A stretch of 64,000 nucleotides of DNA from Saprospiraceae bacterium (GCA_016787575.1 JAEUUO010000009.1:124001-188000), one strand, 5' to 3'; numbered from the stretch's first letter, positions 9,101 through 19,067 are shown. Numbers and translations are program-made. The notes: a model not told the origin generated them from the sequence alone.

Positions 9101-12100
9101 ACATTAGCGGATCATTCTGATTTTTATATCGAACCAGATAATGCTGGTGGATATTATTGTACTGGGCATAAGACATATACATCATTTTCTGGTGTACAAA
9201 CATCAAATTCAGATGGATTTATAAACAGGTTTGATAAGGAATGTGGGACTTGTTGGGAGTTAACCTTTAGGGGAATGGATGATGATCTGAACGACCAGGG
9301 ATTGGTATTAAAAAAATTTAATGGCGGTTTTTATCTGGGAGGTATTTTTACAAGTAGCTCATTGGTTTTCCCAAGTGGAAGTGGTGGCACTTATTTTATT
9401 ACTAATCCAAATCCTGGGCAGTTCGCTACATTTCTTGCCAAATATACTGATAGGGAAGAATGTATTAGTGGAATATTACCAACAGTAGATTGGGCATTTG
9501 CCTTGGGAAATTCACAATATAGGACTTTACTATCCGATATGGATATTGACAATGCTGGCAATATAATTCTAACCGGAGTATTTACTGGTGAGGTTAATTT
9601 TAATCCATTAGGATTGTCCACTTTATTGAATAATAACACTTCGCAAGATATGTACTTCGCAAAGTATGATGGATCAAATGGAAATCTCTTCTTTGCAAGT
9701 CACCTTGACCATGCCTCAGGTTCTCTAACTTCAGGTGGGGTGTATCCTTTAGGTATAAGCTATGATCCAACAGGAAGCTATTTTTACATTTCAGGAAATT
9801 TTTCTGGAAATGTTGACTTTCTTAATAATAATTCAATTGACTTAAGCGGAGGGCCATTATCTAACAGCGCTCCATTTGTAGCTAAGTTTGAGGACATGTC
9901 AACTTCAGTTTCTGTTGCATTGACTTTACCAATTTTAATCACCAATCCGACTTCTCAATACATACTTCATGGAGTTGCTACTGATGTTGAAGCATATGAT
10001 GGAGGTTTTGCATTAAGTATTGAAAAATACCAGGGACTATATTCAGAATATGAATTTAATCCTCTTGGCATGTCTAAAATGGAACACAATAACGGTCAAA
10101 TTTCTTACGTCATACGATATGATGATTTAGGTCAATACCAATGTCATTACTTAGTACCTAATAATAACTTCATCAATGAATTGTCTGTAGATCAGAATAA
10201 AAATATTTATTTTATAGGAGGAAGAAATATCAACTCTGTATTTTCACCTGGACTAGGAAATCAATTAGGTTACAATTTTTACAATACTTTTTTCGGAGTC
10301 ATCAACAACAATTGTGAAGCAAAGACTTTTGACTTGGATGGAAATAATGAGGATGCCGGTTGGTCGATAGCTCCATTGGGATCAAAAGAATTTGTTATAA
10401 TAGGAAGAAGCAACTCAGTTGATTTGGATGCTGATCCAAACCCAGGTGCAAGTTCTTTTTATTCTGCAACCGAAGGCGATCTGTCGATTCCCGACATCTT
10501 CATTGGAAGATACTCTTGTGATTGCATCATGGCCCCTGATACCATGGATTGTTGTGATAAAATTTCGGTGGCGGCCGTTAAACATAACAATCCGGATCTT
10601 ATGTGCATTGATAGTGCCTGTTGTTATTCTGTTGATTTTTTCAATGTTGCCGGTTTCAGCATTAAAAATGCGACGGTAAACATTTTAACACCGGGATGGG
10701 AATTTGGTACCGTAAATGTACACCCCAACTTGACTGTTGATAGCGATCCTGTGTCCTTAATCATTGAAAATTCAGGTGGAAATTTACCCGGCGGGTTTAC
10801 AGATGGTTTTGTAAATTTTTGCCTGTCCGGAAAAATCGGTTCGCCCAATCAACAGGAAATCGAATTCATCTGGTATGAAAAAACAAAATCGGGGGCTTGT
10901 ATTGCAGTGTGCAGAGATACTCTTGTTACAAATTGTGTCGCACCAAGCTGTGCAGCAAATTGTGTGCAACTTGTCAATATGGAGATTGTATGCGACTCAA
11001 GCGATCAAAATAAATATTGCCTGTTTTTTAATGTTCAAAATCTTTCTCCTTATACAGCAACAGAACTCATTATGGATGTCAGCGGATCGGGTTTCGGCTT
11101 GCACCCTTGTGGAGCAAGTGGATTTTTCGATCCCCTGGAATTCGAGTTGGGATCAGGTGGATTGGCTTCGGGTGCGACCAGCGGAACCTTGTGTGTAAAA
11201 CTCGTGCCAACAACACCGGTACTGACTCCACAGGAGCTGTGTTTTAGTTTCGGACTTGCATTTGGAGAAACGAAAGTTTGCTATCAAGACAGCACGAATT
11301 GTTTTGAGATTGTTCCTTGTTGCGATCCTTGTGAAGAAGTCCAGATTATTTCAAGAGAAATTCATGTTGATAGTTCAAGTTGTTGCTTTGCATTGGATCT
11401 GAACATAGGTTGCGCCATCGACCATTTCGGAAAAATTGAAATTGAAGCATTGACTTCGGGAGTTGGTTTTGGATCGTGTGTAAAAGATCCTTCCTGGATT
11501 TACTGCACTCCACCTTCTACTGATAATATCTGTTTAGATTATCCGGCAAGCTATCTACCGAGCGGTTATACATCTGATGTCTTGCAGTTTTGTTTGGACT
11601 CCACAACCACTGAGGCATTTGGATGTTGGGAAAAAATTTCAATTGGTGGTAATCATTCTTTGGCTATAAATATTGATGGTACTTTGTGGGCATGGGGTAG
11701 AAATAATTTTGGGCAACTTGGAGATGGATCTTATGTAGATAAAAATTATCCGGTTCAGATTGGCTTTGAAAATGGTTGGAAAGAAATTGCAGCTGGCAAT
11801 AATTTTTCAATTGCAATTAAAAAGGACGGTTCTCTATGGGCATGGGGCGCAAATAATTACGGTCAGCTTGGGGATGGTTCAAATATTGATAAAAAATTCC
11901 CAATCCAAATTGGAAACGAATTAAATTGGAATAAATTGAGTTCTGGTGATTACCACACTTTGGCTATTAAATTGGATGGTACTTTATGGGCGTGGGGTGA
12001 TAATAACTATGGTCAACTTGGTGATGGTACTTTTCTTGATAAATTAATCCCTACTAAAATTGGGGCACATAATGATTGGAAAATAATTTCAGCAGGGAAT

Positions 12101-15100
12101 CTTCATTCACTTGGGATTAGAAACAATAATTCATTATTTTCTTGGGGGTTTAATTATCATGCTCAATGCGGAACAAGTTCATACGGTAATATTGGATTCC
12201 CAACTCATGTTGGTAATAATTGGAAGGAAATTGCGGCTGGTAATGATTATTCAATTGGTATTAAAAATGACGGCAGTTTATGGGCTTGGGGTCAATATTA
12301 TAATGGAAGGACTTCTTTATATGGTCCAATAACAAATTACAACCCAACTTTAATTTCAAGTAATAGTTGGAGGTCTATTTCAGCTGGGGATTATTACCCT
12401 AATTGCATTAAAATGGATGGAACACTTTGGAAGTTAAGTGGAATTAATATTAACCAGGTTGGAATTGAAAGTGATTGGTCCTATATTTCTCGCTCTAAGA
12501 ATATCCAAACTACACTGGCCATTAAAAATGACGGTAGTCTTTGGGCTTGGGAACTTAATAACTATGGACAATTTGGAGACGGGACATACATTTCTAAACC
12601 GTCTCCTACTTATATAAAGTGCGTTGAAAGTAGAATATTACCAAGTTTAAATCAAACTTATAAATTAAATATTACCACTTTAGGATCTATGTTCAAAGTT
12701 CGATTTTACGAATCGGACGATGCTACGGTGGCCTGTGATACCATGCTGACTCTTGAATGTACGCCAGATACCATCAATCGGTGTATGCTTATTAACAATG
12801 CATTTGCCGAATGTCTGCCCGAGCAAAATGCTTATAAACTCACCTTTACGTTAGATAACATTTCCTTTCCTGGATTTGATGCAGCAGAACTATTTTTGAA
12901 TTCTCCTGATGGGAATATCAGCGGGATATTTCCTGCACCCATAACATTGTCTCCGTATTTGACTTCTTCAGACCCGCCTCGTATGGTTATGTGCACGGTT
13001 GCGACCATAACATTTCCGGATCCGGATGGTATCATAAACTTGGAGTTTCAATTGCTCGATCCAACGGGCAATATCGTTTGTCTCCAAACATTTCCTGTAA
13101 TTTTTAATTTGCCAAGTTGTGACACATCTTGTGCGGTTTGTACAGAACATACAGAACAAGGACCGAATTTAATTGAAAATGGTGATTTTGAAAATGGATA
13201 TTCAGACTTTACTTCAGGGCATTCTTACCTTGCCACTGGCTTACTCGGACCAGGAGAATATTCCGTTCGCAATTCAACAAATTTAGTCAACGGACAATGG
13301 GCTTGTGTTGATCATACAACAGCTTCGCCAATGGGCAATTTTCTTGTTGCGGATGGCCCATCTACATCAGATCCCATTTGGCAACAATCGTTGAATCTAC
13401 AAGCAGGAACAACTTATGTATTTTGTTTTTGGGCAAATAATCTGGTTTATCGTTTGAGTCAGAGCGGGTCTCCAAAAATTGGAGCACGAATAACAGGTGG
13501 TCCTGTAATAATTCCTGCTACTGTAGTAAATCAAAGTCCGGATCAATGGGTATTATTAACTGGTACTTTTACAGCTACGTCTACTGGTTCTGTAATACTG
13601 CAGATTTGGGATTCACAAACATCTATTTGGGATGACATTGCCATTGATGATATTTCCCTGGTTGCTTGTACTTCAACTTGCGTGTGCGATAAACTCACAA
13701 ATGTCAATGTCTTTAATAGTGAATTTCAATACAAGATCGATTGCAGTAAGCTGCCAAAATCTTATATTGTCAAATGTCCGAAATCCGCAACTGCCTTTTA
13801 TATCGAAGGCATGTTGAATTGTTCGGATAGCTGCGATGGAGTTTTAAATTGGGAAATAAAAGATGAATTCGGGAACCTGGTCTATTTTGGAAATGAGTTT
13901 ACCAATGCAGGCAATCCAAACTGGAATTTAAATTTCTTATACAGTCAGTTTAATAAAGAATCACTCTATACCGTAAATCTATACGGTGTATGTGGGCAAG
14001 ATACCTGTGTTTGTAGTTTAGGATTATTCTTCCAAGCTTGCGATAGCTGTTGTCTTCCAATAGATAAGTTCACTCAGTTAGTTCAGGATGCCATCCATAT
14101 AAATGTAGATCAATCCTATTGTAAGGCTACATTGACTTTCGATAGTCTTCCTTGTGATATCCGTATATCATCCATTAATTGGAAAGATGGAACTATAAGC
14201 ACGGGTCCATTTTATCCGGGAAGTATGATTATGCATACGTATACTCCTGCACAAATGAGTTTCTTGATTGCAGTCACGGTAGTGCAGTATGATGAAAATG
14301 GAAAAATATGTAATAGTATTAGTTTGTTATTGCCAGTAAATTTAAATTGCCTTAATTGTTGTAAAAAAGGAATCGGTGCCTATTTCCAATGGCAAAATCT
14401 GATTTCACAAGGTATAGGCATTAAAGTCTCCGGATGCAGTGTTAAGACGGCTACACCACAATTTGGAGATTGTTATTTTTATGAAGCAAGTCCAGATTGG
14501 GGAGATGGAAGTACTATTTCAACAGGTCCAATTCAGGCTTCAAGCATGTGGACACATACGTATGCAAGTTCGGGATCTTATACTATTTGTGTTACTGTTT
14601 CTGAGTACCCTTTTGGAGATCCGACACAGATACCATGCAGGAGTTATAGAATCTGCGAAACGATAAACGTCACATGCATTGACTCATGTATTTGTGAAGG
14701 GTTTTCAGATTTAAGTTTCTATTATGACAAACAGCACAAAGTTATGGCTAAATGTGGCGATACTATAAAATTAGATTGTCCACCAGATGATTGTACATGG
14801 ACTTTCAGTGGAAATATTTTATGCAAAAATGATTGTCCGGAAAGTTTATTAGACTGGAAATTAGTAGAATCAAATTTAAACGATATTGTCGCTTCCGGAA
14901 CCAGTGTGGCATTCCCGGGCTTTGGAATTTATATTCCGCCGGCTATAGTTTCAGCGGGTGGTGAATTTGATTTGATACTTACAGGACAATGCGCTCCAAA
15001 TGTTACGTGTCCATGTAAAATTCATTTGATTTTTCCTGGTTGCAATGAAATTTGCCCTTGTGATCCCGATGATCTTGTAGAGGATGTTGAGAAAGGAATT

Positions 15101-16210
15101 AGCAAGATTACAGTTTTGAATAATTGTACGGCTTGTTTTAGTCCATTGGCATTGAGTGAATGCGATATGGTAAGTTGGTATAGTTTGCCAAATCTTGCAA
15201 CACCAATCGCTGTCAGTGTTGGTAATCAACTCATTTGCCATAATTTTAAATTTCCAGGTAACTATTTAATTAAAATGTTAGTTACAAGAAAAAATGCAGA
15301 TGGAACTATTTGTGCAGTTTATGAAAAAATAGTTAATATCAGTGTCAATTGTTTTACTGAACCAACATTTGGTAATCTGGAAGAGACTTGTCTTTTAGAT
15401 CCTTCAATTAGTACTAATTTAGCTAATCCAACGATCGCTTCAAATTGGAAACCAATCCATGGTAATCCCAAATGGAATGTAACCAATTATGGAAACTTAG
15501 GTTCATTTATCTCTTTAAAAGGTCATCTTGGAAATTCTGATGCAATTATAAGTTCAGAATCTGTTTGCCTAAAAAACAAAGACCATTCCATACGAATGAG
15601 GTTTGCGATTCAATCTAAGGATAAAATCAAACATGGTAGTAGATTGATAATTAGTGTTGAACCTAAGCAAGTTAATACCATCCAATTATCAAATCTTGAT
15701 TGGACTGAGGGGTTAATTGTGGTAGGGCAGATTGATTTATCTGTCTTGCCTGAAGGCGACATGGAGTATGAGCTGACTTTCAATCCACAAAATTGGATGA
15801 TTCAGAATTATTGCGAGGATGGAGATGGATTTGCTGTGCATTTTGTAGTCTATTTAGAAAATGATCTTGATGACGATGTCTTTAATGCAAATTCTGAAAT
15901 TAATTTTAAAAGTCTTTGTATAAGACCGGTTGAAATTATAAATAGCAGCAAAGAGTCAAATATTGCAAAGGTTGAAGTGCATCCCAATCCTTCAAACAAT
16001 TCGTTTCATTTAAATATACTAAATGCTAAGGAAGAAATTGCGTTAGTAGAAGTGTATGATCAATTTGGTAAAACTATAGAAAAATTCAAATTAGATGATC
16101 TACGTAAAGAAATAAGTTTTGGAGACCTATATCCACCAGCATTGTATTTTATCAGAGTATGCATTCAAGAGCAAGCAGAGTGTATTAAATTAGTTAAAGT
16201 ATCGAAATAG
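6119..16210 (+). CDS. Giant T9SS-exported mosaic surface protein (PKD, HYR, RCC1)
   Basis: A 3363-residue secreted protein. Residues 1-20 are a signal peptide. Residues about 40-450 resemble a repeat propeller (VIGSNINRASLHKFDLTGN). A PKD domain lies at about 455-530 (FCWNFGDAPPCG, NYTVCVTVSNG). Four HYR modules cover about 540-866, each starting like PPTIVCPPRITVDCS. A PKD-like unit follows at 884-964 and a second propeller-like region at 974-1464. Cys-rich modules come next, then seven RCC1 repeats at about 1836-2174 (DGTLWAWGRNNFGQLGDG). A carbohydrate-binding-like module lies at about 2349-2517 (NLIENGDFENG) and further Cys/PKD units follow. The C-terminal type A sorting domain is at about 3281-3363 (VEVHPNPSNNSFHLN). 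The tail directs export through T9SS and anchoring or release at the cell surface. Probable role is adhesion or matrix; no catalytic domain was seen. A strong terminator follows. Confidence 0.93.
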   Translation: MKTFVLLWLLFFGHFNFLNFTHDSDVHQDKSNTCNESLEFNQPISNFQLFGGTALENTFKKVILHQNYYYVIGSNINRASLHKFDLTGNLIWSSEVNDTSSWNDFIVTTANKLLLVGSKDVNAGLAKDVLIGVYDLNGTAIRLDAYDYGINESYNSIVENPLTTNPATRYVVLGSINLTTNRNDDDVILTAMNESGGASWRRKYGALNQDDEYHTKLSVYNALSGQLAMSGHLANFGCYVVVNLSTNGAVTNLGRSFGANSRINDFQRTTNGEFLLASNVVTSPPQAQIIKVSASNPNNFIYRNLNFNGIQQIISINANTFYALGTGAFSGVVRPMLFQFSDLGSSLGLNLIRYINNGETSFNQGSLTQIGTNDLAYADGRVNPGSGIGAVDGFLSIHAGSLDECGLSQLNNSFSKLSFTPVTVQPSSLLQSLKESFILTASPINYSTKRQCENNCIVEFTSSSLDSCGNFQFNATSNLPGSLNFCWNFGDAPPCGSTIQNPTHQYTTTGNYTVCVTVSNGTNSCQSCRSVLVSFADKIPPTIVCPPRITVDCSQPTSPPTTGYPTVSDNFDPIPVVSYNDFIIQMTPCYKEILRDWSAKDFCGNIIHCQQKIIQKDTIAPTIFCPSDITIACNIPITPDQTGYPTITDNCQSEFIPIYRDSILQYKCPLHILREWLISDSCGNSSNCFQNIYQVDSIAPKLICPQDVVLICGTPTEPEFTGFPFISEACSGILISFYEDSVITDTCPSIIYRKWKAVDSCGNSSICIQEISIDDVQAPVFQNCNRKIVVQGLGNPVSGCEVFVEFAFPDVEDDCDPSPVLINNYTNTNNASAIYPEGTTLVNWTATDACGNIATCVDTVCVLNCLPIDTCCKSIEQFISMVGMPLDVIRDSCSLCINHPYLNACQYMKIVWGDGNASDYYQGAGAINVTHVYGQSGEYLICVEFEERDHQGTVCFTKDTCFSVCVQCGICASETLALNCFGFHGDSEIPNVNGTLADHSDFYIEPDNAGGYYCTGHKTYTSFSGVQTSNSDGFINRFDKECGTCWELTFRGMDDDLNDQGLVLKKFNGGFYLGGIFTSSSLVFPSGSGGTYFITNPNPGQFATFLAKYTDREECISGILPTVDWAFALGNSQYRTLLSDMDIDNAGNIILTGVFTGEVNFNPLGLSTLLNNNTSQDMYFAKYDGSNGNLFFASHLDHASGSLTSGGVYPLGISYDPTGSYFYISGNFSGNVDFLNNNSIDLSGGPLSNSAPFVAKFEDMSTSVSVALTLPILITNPTSQYILHGVATDVEAYDGGFALSIEKYQGLYSEYEFNPLGMSKMEHNNGQISYVIRYDDLGQYQCHYLVPNNNFINELSVDQNKNIYFIGGRNINSVFSPGLGNQLGYNFYNTFFGVINNNCEAKTFDLDGNNEDAGWSIAPLGSKEFVIIGRSNSVDLDADPNPGASSFYSATEGDLSIPDIFIGRYSCDCIMAPDTMDCCDKISVAAVKHNNPDLMCIDSACCYSVDFFNVAGFSIKNATVNILTPGWEFGTVNVHPNLTVDSDPVSLIIENSGGNLPGGFTDGFVNFCLSGKIGSPNQQEIEFIWYEKTKSGACIAVCRDTLVTNCVAPSCAANCVQLVNMEIVCDSSDQNKYCLFFNVQNLSPYTATELIMDVSGSGFGLHPCGASGFFDPLEFELGSGGLASGATSGTLCVKLVPTTPVLTPQELCFSFGLAFGETKVCYQDSTNCFEIVPCCDPCEEVQIISREIHVDSSSCCFALDLNIGCAIDHFGKIEIEALTSGVGFGSCVKDPSWIYCTPPSTDNICLDYPASYLPSGYTSDVLQFCLDSTTTEAFGCWEKISIGGNHSLAINIDGTLWAWGRNNFGQLGDGSYVDKNYPVQIGFENGWKEIAAGNNFSIAIKKDGSLWAWGANNYGQLGDGSNIDKKFPIQIGNELNWNKLSSGDYHTLAIKLDGTLWAWGDNNYGQLGDGTFLDKLIPTKIGAHNDWKIISAGNLHSLGIRNNNSLFSWGFNYHAQCGTSSYGNIGFPTHVGNNWKEIAAGNDYSIGIKNDGSLWAWGQYYNGRTSLYGPITNYNPTLISSNSWRSISAGDYYPNCIKMDGTLWKLSGININQVGIESDWSYISRSKNIQTTLAIKNDGSLWAWELNNYGQFGDGTYISKPSPTYIKCVESRILPSLNQTYKLNITTLGSMFKVRFYESDDATVACDTMLTLECTPDTINRCMLINNAFAECLPEQNAYKLTFTLDNISFPGFDAAELFLNSPDGNISGIFPAPITLSPYLTSSDPPRMVMCTVATITFPDPDGIINLEFQLLDPTGNIVCLQTFPVIFNLPSCDTSCAVCTEHTEQGPNLIENGDFENGYSDFTSGHSYLATGLLGPGEYSVRNSTNLVNGQWACVDHTTASPMGNFLVADGPSTSDPIWQQSLNLQAGTTYVFCFWANNLVYRLSQSGSPKIGARITGGPVIIPATVVNQSPDQWVLLTGTFTATSTGSVILQIWDSQTSIWDDIAIDDISLVACTSTCVCDKLTNVNVFNSEFQYKIDCSKLPKSYIVKCPKSATAFYIEGMLNCSDSCDGVLNWEIKDEFGNLVYFGNEFTNAGNPNWNLNFLYSQFNKESLYTVNLYGVCGQDTCVCSLGLFFQACDSCCLPIDKFTQLVQDAIHINVDQSYCKATLTFDSLPCDIRISSINWKDGTISTGPFYPGSMIMHTYTPAQMSFLIAVTVVQYDENGKICNSISLLLPVNLNCLNCCKKGIGAYFQWQNLISQGIGIKVSGCSVKTATPQFGDCYFYEASPDWGDGSTISTGPIQASSMWTHTYASSGSYTICVTVSEYPFGDPTQIPCRSYRICETINVTCIDSCICEGFSDLSFYYDKQHKVMAKCGDTIKLDCPPDDCTWTFSGNILCKNDCPESLLDWKLVESNLNDIVASGTSVAFPGFGIYIPPAIVSAGGEFDLILTGQCAPNVTCPCKIHLIFPGCNEICPCDPDDLVEDVEKGISKITVLNNCTACFSPLALSECDMVSWYSLPNLATPIAVSVGNQLICHNFKFPGNYLIKMLVTRKNADGTICAVYEKIVNISVNCFTEPTFGNLEETCLLDPSISTNLANPTIASNWKPIHGNPKWNVTNYGNLGSFISLKGHLGNSDAIISSESVCLKNKDHSIRMRFAIQSKDKIKHGSRLIISVEPKQVNTIQLSNLDWTEGLIVVGQIDLSVLPEGDMEYELTFNPQNWMIQNYCEDGDGFAVHFVVYLENDLDDDVFNANSEINFKSLCIRPVEIINSSKESNIAKVEVHPNPSNNSFHLNILNAKEEIALVEVYDQFGKTIEKFKLDDLRKEISFGDLYPPALYFIRVCIQEQAECIKLVKVSK

Positions 16211-16222
16211 TTTTCAAACCAT

Positions 16223-16257
16223 GGATTGCATGAGGTTAATTTCATGCAATCCTTTTT
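16223..16257 (+). terminator. Rho-independent terminator after the giant gene
   Basis: A perfect 11-bp stem, GGATTGCATGA (16223-16233) with TCATGCAATCC (16242-16252), has an 8-base loop and is followed by TTTTT. It starts 13 bases after the stop codon and only 25 bases separate it from the next start codon. Confidence 0.9.
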
Positions 16258-16281
16258 ATTTACCCTTTTAATTTTATAATC

Positions 16282-18543
16282 ATGAAAATTTTTATCCCTT
16301 TTATTTTACTTTTTATTGGAGCAATGAGCTCAAGTTTTGCTTCACCTTGTATAACCAGTATTACATTTACGACACAGGCTGAAATTGATGCCTTTCCTGT
16401 AAATTATCCAGGTTGTACTGAAATTGAAACATATGTCAATATTGGACCTTCAAATGACATTACCAATCTAGATGGTTTAAGTCAAATTAGGTCTATTGGT
16501 CAAGGTTTGAATATTTACTCGAATAATAGCTTGCGCTATCTGGATGGCTTGAATAACTTGGAATATGTTGGTCCCGGTTCAATATCAGTTTATGAAAATC
16601 CAATATTAGAACGAATTAGTGGATTTAATGGAACGCTAAATTCACAGACTAATATCATTGTATATGATAATCCTTTACTCTTGCAAATTGATGCGTTTAA
16701 TAATTTTCCAGAAGCAGGTTTACTTTCTTTTTCCAGAAATATGGAATTGATTGAAATAAATGGATTTACTTCTTTAATTAAATCTGCAGATTTACAGTTT
16801 GATACAAATCCACATTTAGAATATTACAGTGGATTTCGAAATTTAACTGAATCGAATGGATTCTATTTTAATAATACAGGGATTATTGATTTTAATTCGT
16901 TTAATTCTATTACAAAATTGGGTTATCTTATTGTTTATTTTTGTGACTCTTTAATCAATTTTAATGGACTAAATCATTTACCCAAGATAGGTAAAGATTT
17001 CGATATTGCCTATAATACTAATTTAAGTTCATTATCGGGATTATCTAATTTAAACCAAGTTGGTAGGAATTTTAATATCGGCCTATGTCCATTGGTTTCA
17101 AATTTTTCTGGTCTAGAATCCTTGACAAGTGTTGGAGGAGATTTCGTAATTGGCTCTATGGATGGAGTAAATTCTTTAATAGGCTTAGAAGCCCTTTCGA
17201 CTGTTGGAAAATATTTTGTAATTAGTTATTGCCCCATTTTAACAAATTTGAATCCATTGGCTAATCTAAATAGTACTGGCGGTTTGCAAATTAATTATTG
17301 CCATTCCTTGTTAAGTTTTTCCGGGCTTGAAAATTTGAAATCAATTGATGGAAATGTGTATTTGGATCAAAATGATTTGATTGTTAATTTTCAAGGATTT
17401 CAGGGATTAACTGAGATTACTGGAGATTTCGCTGTTTATTATCATCCCAAGTTGCAAACTTTTAATGGCTTACAAAGCTTAACAAGTTTGGGGGGAAATA
17501 TTTTTATATTATGGAATAACGAATTACAGAGCTTATTGGGATTGGATAACATATCTTCGGGTACAATTGATTTTATTGGAATTGAATTTAATCCAAAATT
17601 ATCCTATTGCTCAGTAAGTAGTGTTTGTAATTTTCTAAGACAGAATGGCTTTGCCGATATTGAGTATAATTTACTCGGTTGCAACTCCAATCAGGAAGTC
17701 AGCGATTTATGCGGAGGTGATGTTGATGGAGATGGATATACAACTGGTGATGGAGATTGTGATGATTTCAATAATCAAGTGCACCCTGGAATTATTGAAA
17801 TTTGTAATGGACTTGATGATAATTGTAATGGAAGTATTGACGAAGGTTTTGATCCCGATCTGGATGGCATAGCATCATGTTTTGATAATTGCAGTAGTAC
17901 CTATAATCCACAGCAATTAGATAGCGACTGTGATGGCGTTGGGGATGCTTGCGATGAATGTCCTGGAGGAAATGATTTAATTGACAATAACCACGATGGA
18001 AAGCCGGATTGTAAGTATCCACCTGGTTATAAAAATTTATTAGATGCCTGGAAATGCGGTGCACCTAATTTACAAAAATGTTATGTAAGTATTAAAACAC
18101 CATCTGGTGGATATCAAACAGTGTGCACCAATTATGCAGCCGCAACAGCACATATTAAAAAAGGAGGTTTTATCGGTCCTTATGGAAATGCAAATTGTAA
18201 TGGACAAGGCGCACTTATGTCTGCAAAATCGGGTGAATTAAAGTATGATGAATACATTCCTGATTTGGAAGATCTGTCAACAAATTTAGAATTGACGATT
18301 CATCCCAATCCGGTTTATGATCATTTTAAAATTGATTTAAGTCAGCCTATTTCAAATGCAAGAATTCATATTTTAGATGTTATGGGAAATCAAGTATGGT
18401 CATCTCAACTTGTCGGAGAGTCAAGTACAATACTATTGGAATCAAAGGACCTTGATAATTTGAAAATGGGTGGTTTATATATTATTAAAGTTGATAAGGA
18501 TCAATTATCCTATATAACAAAGTTCATTTTAGTAAAGAATTAA
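16282..18543 (+). CDS. T9SS surface protein with receptor-L/LRR-like repeats and MopE-type motif
   Basis: A 753-residue secreted protein with a signal peptide (residues 1-21, ending SSFAS). Residues about 25-460 are about 20-25-residue repeats of the pattern FNGLQSLTSLGGNIFI, as in receptor L-domain or atypical LRR solenoids. Residues about 478-576 are Asp/Cys-rich: GDVDGDGYTTGDGDC and ICNGLDDNCNGSIDEG are the MopE-like metal-binding signature, and DSDCDGVGDACDECP resembles a thrombospondin type 3 calcium repeat. A Cys-containing module (KCYVSI, VCTNYAAATAHIKKGG) follows. A type A sorting domain ends the protein (LTIHPNPVYDHFKI). It likely displays a calcium-stabilised repeat scaffold on the cell surface. 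Only 24 bases lie between the preceding terminator and this start, so its promoter must overlap the terminator region, or it depends on read-through. Confidence 0.9.
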   Translation: MKIFIPFILLFIGAMSSSFASPCITSITFTTQAEIDAFPVNYPGCTEIETYVNIGPSNDITNLDGLSQIRSIGQGLNIYSNNSLRYLDGLNNLEYVGPGSISVYENPILERISGFNGTLNSQTNIIVYDNPLLLQIDAFNNFPEAGLLSFSRNMELIEINGFTSLIKSADLQFDTNPHLEYYSGFRNLTESNGFYFNNTGIIDFNSFNSITKLGYLIVYFCDSLINFNGLNHLPKIGKDFDIAYNTNLSSLSGLSNLNQVGRNFNIGLCPLVSNFSGLESLTSVGGDFVIGSMDGVNSLIGLEALSTVGKYFVISYCPILTNLNPLANLNSTGGLQINYCHSLLSFSGLENLKSIDGNVYLDQNDLIVNFQGFQGLTEITGDFAVYYHPKLQTFNGLQSLTSLGGNIFILWNNELQSLLGLDNISSGTIDFIGIEFNPKLSYCSVSSVCNFLRQNGFADIEYNLLGCNSNQEVSDLCGGDVDGDGYTTGDGDCDDFNNQVHPGIIEICNGLDDNCNGSIDEGFDPDLDGIASCFDNCSSTYNPQQLDSDCDGVGDACDECPGGNDLIDNNHDGKPDCKYPPGYKNLLDAWKCGAPNLQKCYVSIKTPSGGYQTVCTNYAAATAHIKKGGFIGPYGNANCNGQGALMSAKSGELKYDEYIPDLEDLSTNLELTIHPNPVYDHFKIDLSQPISNARIHILDVMGNQVWSSQLVGESSTILLESKDLDNLKMGGLYIIKVDKDQLSYITKFILVKN

Positions 18544-18650
18544 TATTATATTAAAATATAATAAATAATAATGGAGGTATCGAAAATCCTTAAAAGAGTA
18601 GAGCAGGGTAGCTGAAAACTGGTTAGAGTAAGCGTATTTATTTTGTTTTT

Positions 18651-19067
18651 ATGAAAAAACATTTTTTGTTGATTTTAATTTTTTGTTCAATTTTAATTTC
18701 AAATTCTTATGCCATGATCAAAGTATGCTGGAAAGCAACGGGACAGTGTTTGATTGTTGGCGGAGACAATTGCAACGGATATGGCTTCAATGGTCAAGCT
18801 TCTTGTGTAGTTTTACCTCCAATCTCCGTAGGTCAAAATGGTGGACAAATTCAATGTTTTAAAAATTCTAATGGTGTTGCTTATTTAATCTATAATAAAG
18901 AGAAAATAAGGATTGCATCAGATCGACTTATTAATGATCTTAAAAGTAATAAATTAAAAATTAATCCGAGCAATTATAATTCTGAAAAATCTAGTACAAA
19001 ACTTATTGATGAAATTTGTAAAGAATATAATATTAAAGTGGAAATAAAGGAGAATATAGGAATGTAA
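18651..19067 (+). CDS. Small secreted protein of unknown function
   Basis: A 138-residue protein with a clear signal peptide (MKKHFLLILIFCSILISNSYA). The mature N-terminal half has five Cys and Gly-rich stretches (VCWKATGQCLIVGGDNC, GQASCV, GGQIQCF). The C-terminal half is charged and helical (KIRIASDRLINDLKSNKLK). I do not recognise the family. The Cys/Gly pattern loosely echoes the Cys module of the preceding T9SS protein, but there is no sorting domain. It lies between that protein and a caspase-like gene in the same direction, 107 and 124 bases away, so it may have its own promoter. Confidence 0.7.
   Translation: MKKHFLLILIFCSILISNSYAMIKVCWKATGQCLIVGGDNCNGYGFNGQASCVVLPPISVGQNGGQIQCFKNSNGVAYLIYNKEKIRIASDRLINDLKSNKLKINPSNYNSEKSSTKLIDEICKEYNIKVEIKENIGM

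Noticed and set aside
10875..11198. 107-codon open frame inside the giant gene
   Set aside because: Alternate-frame shadow of the in-frame Cys-rich modules.
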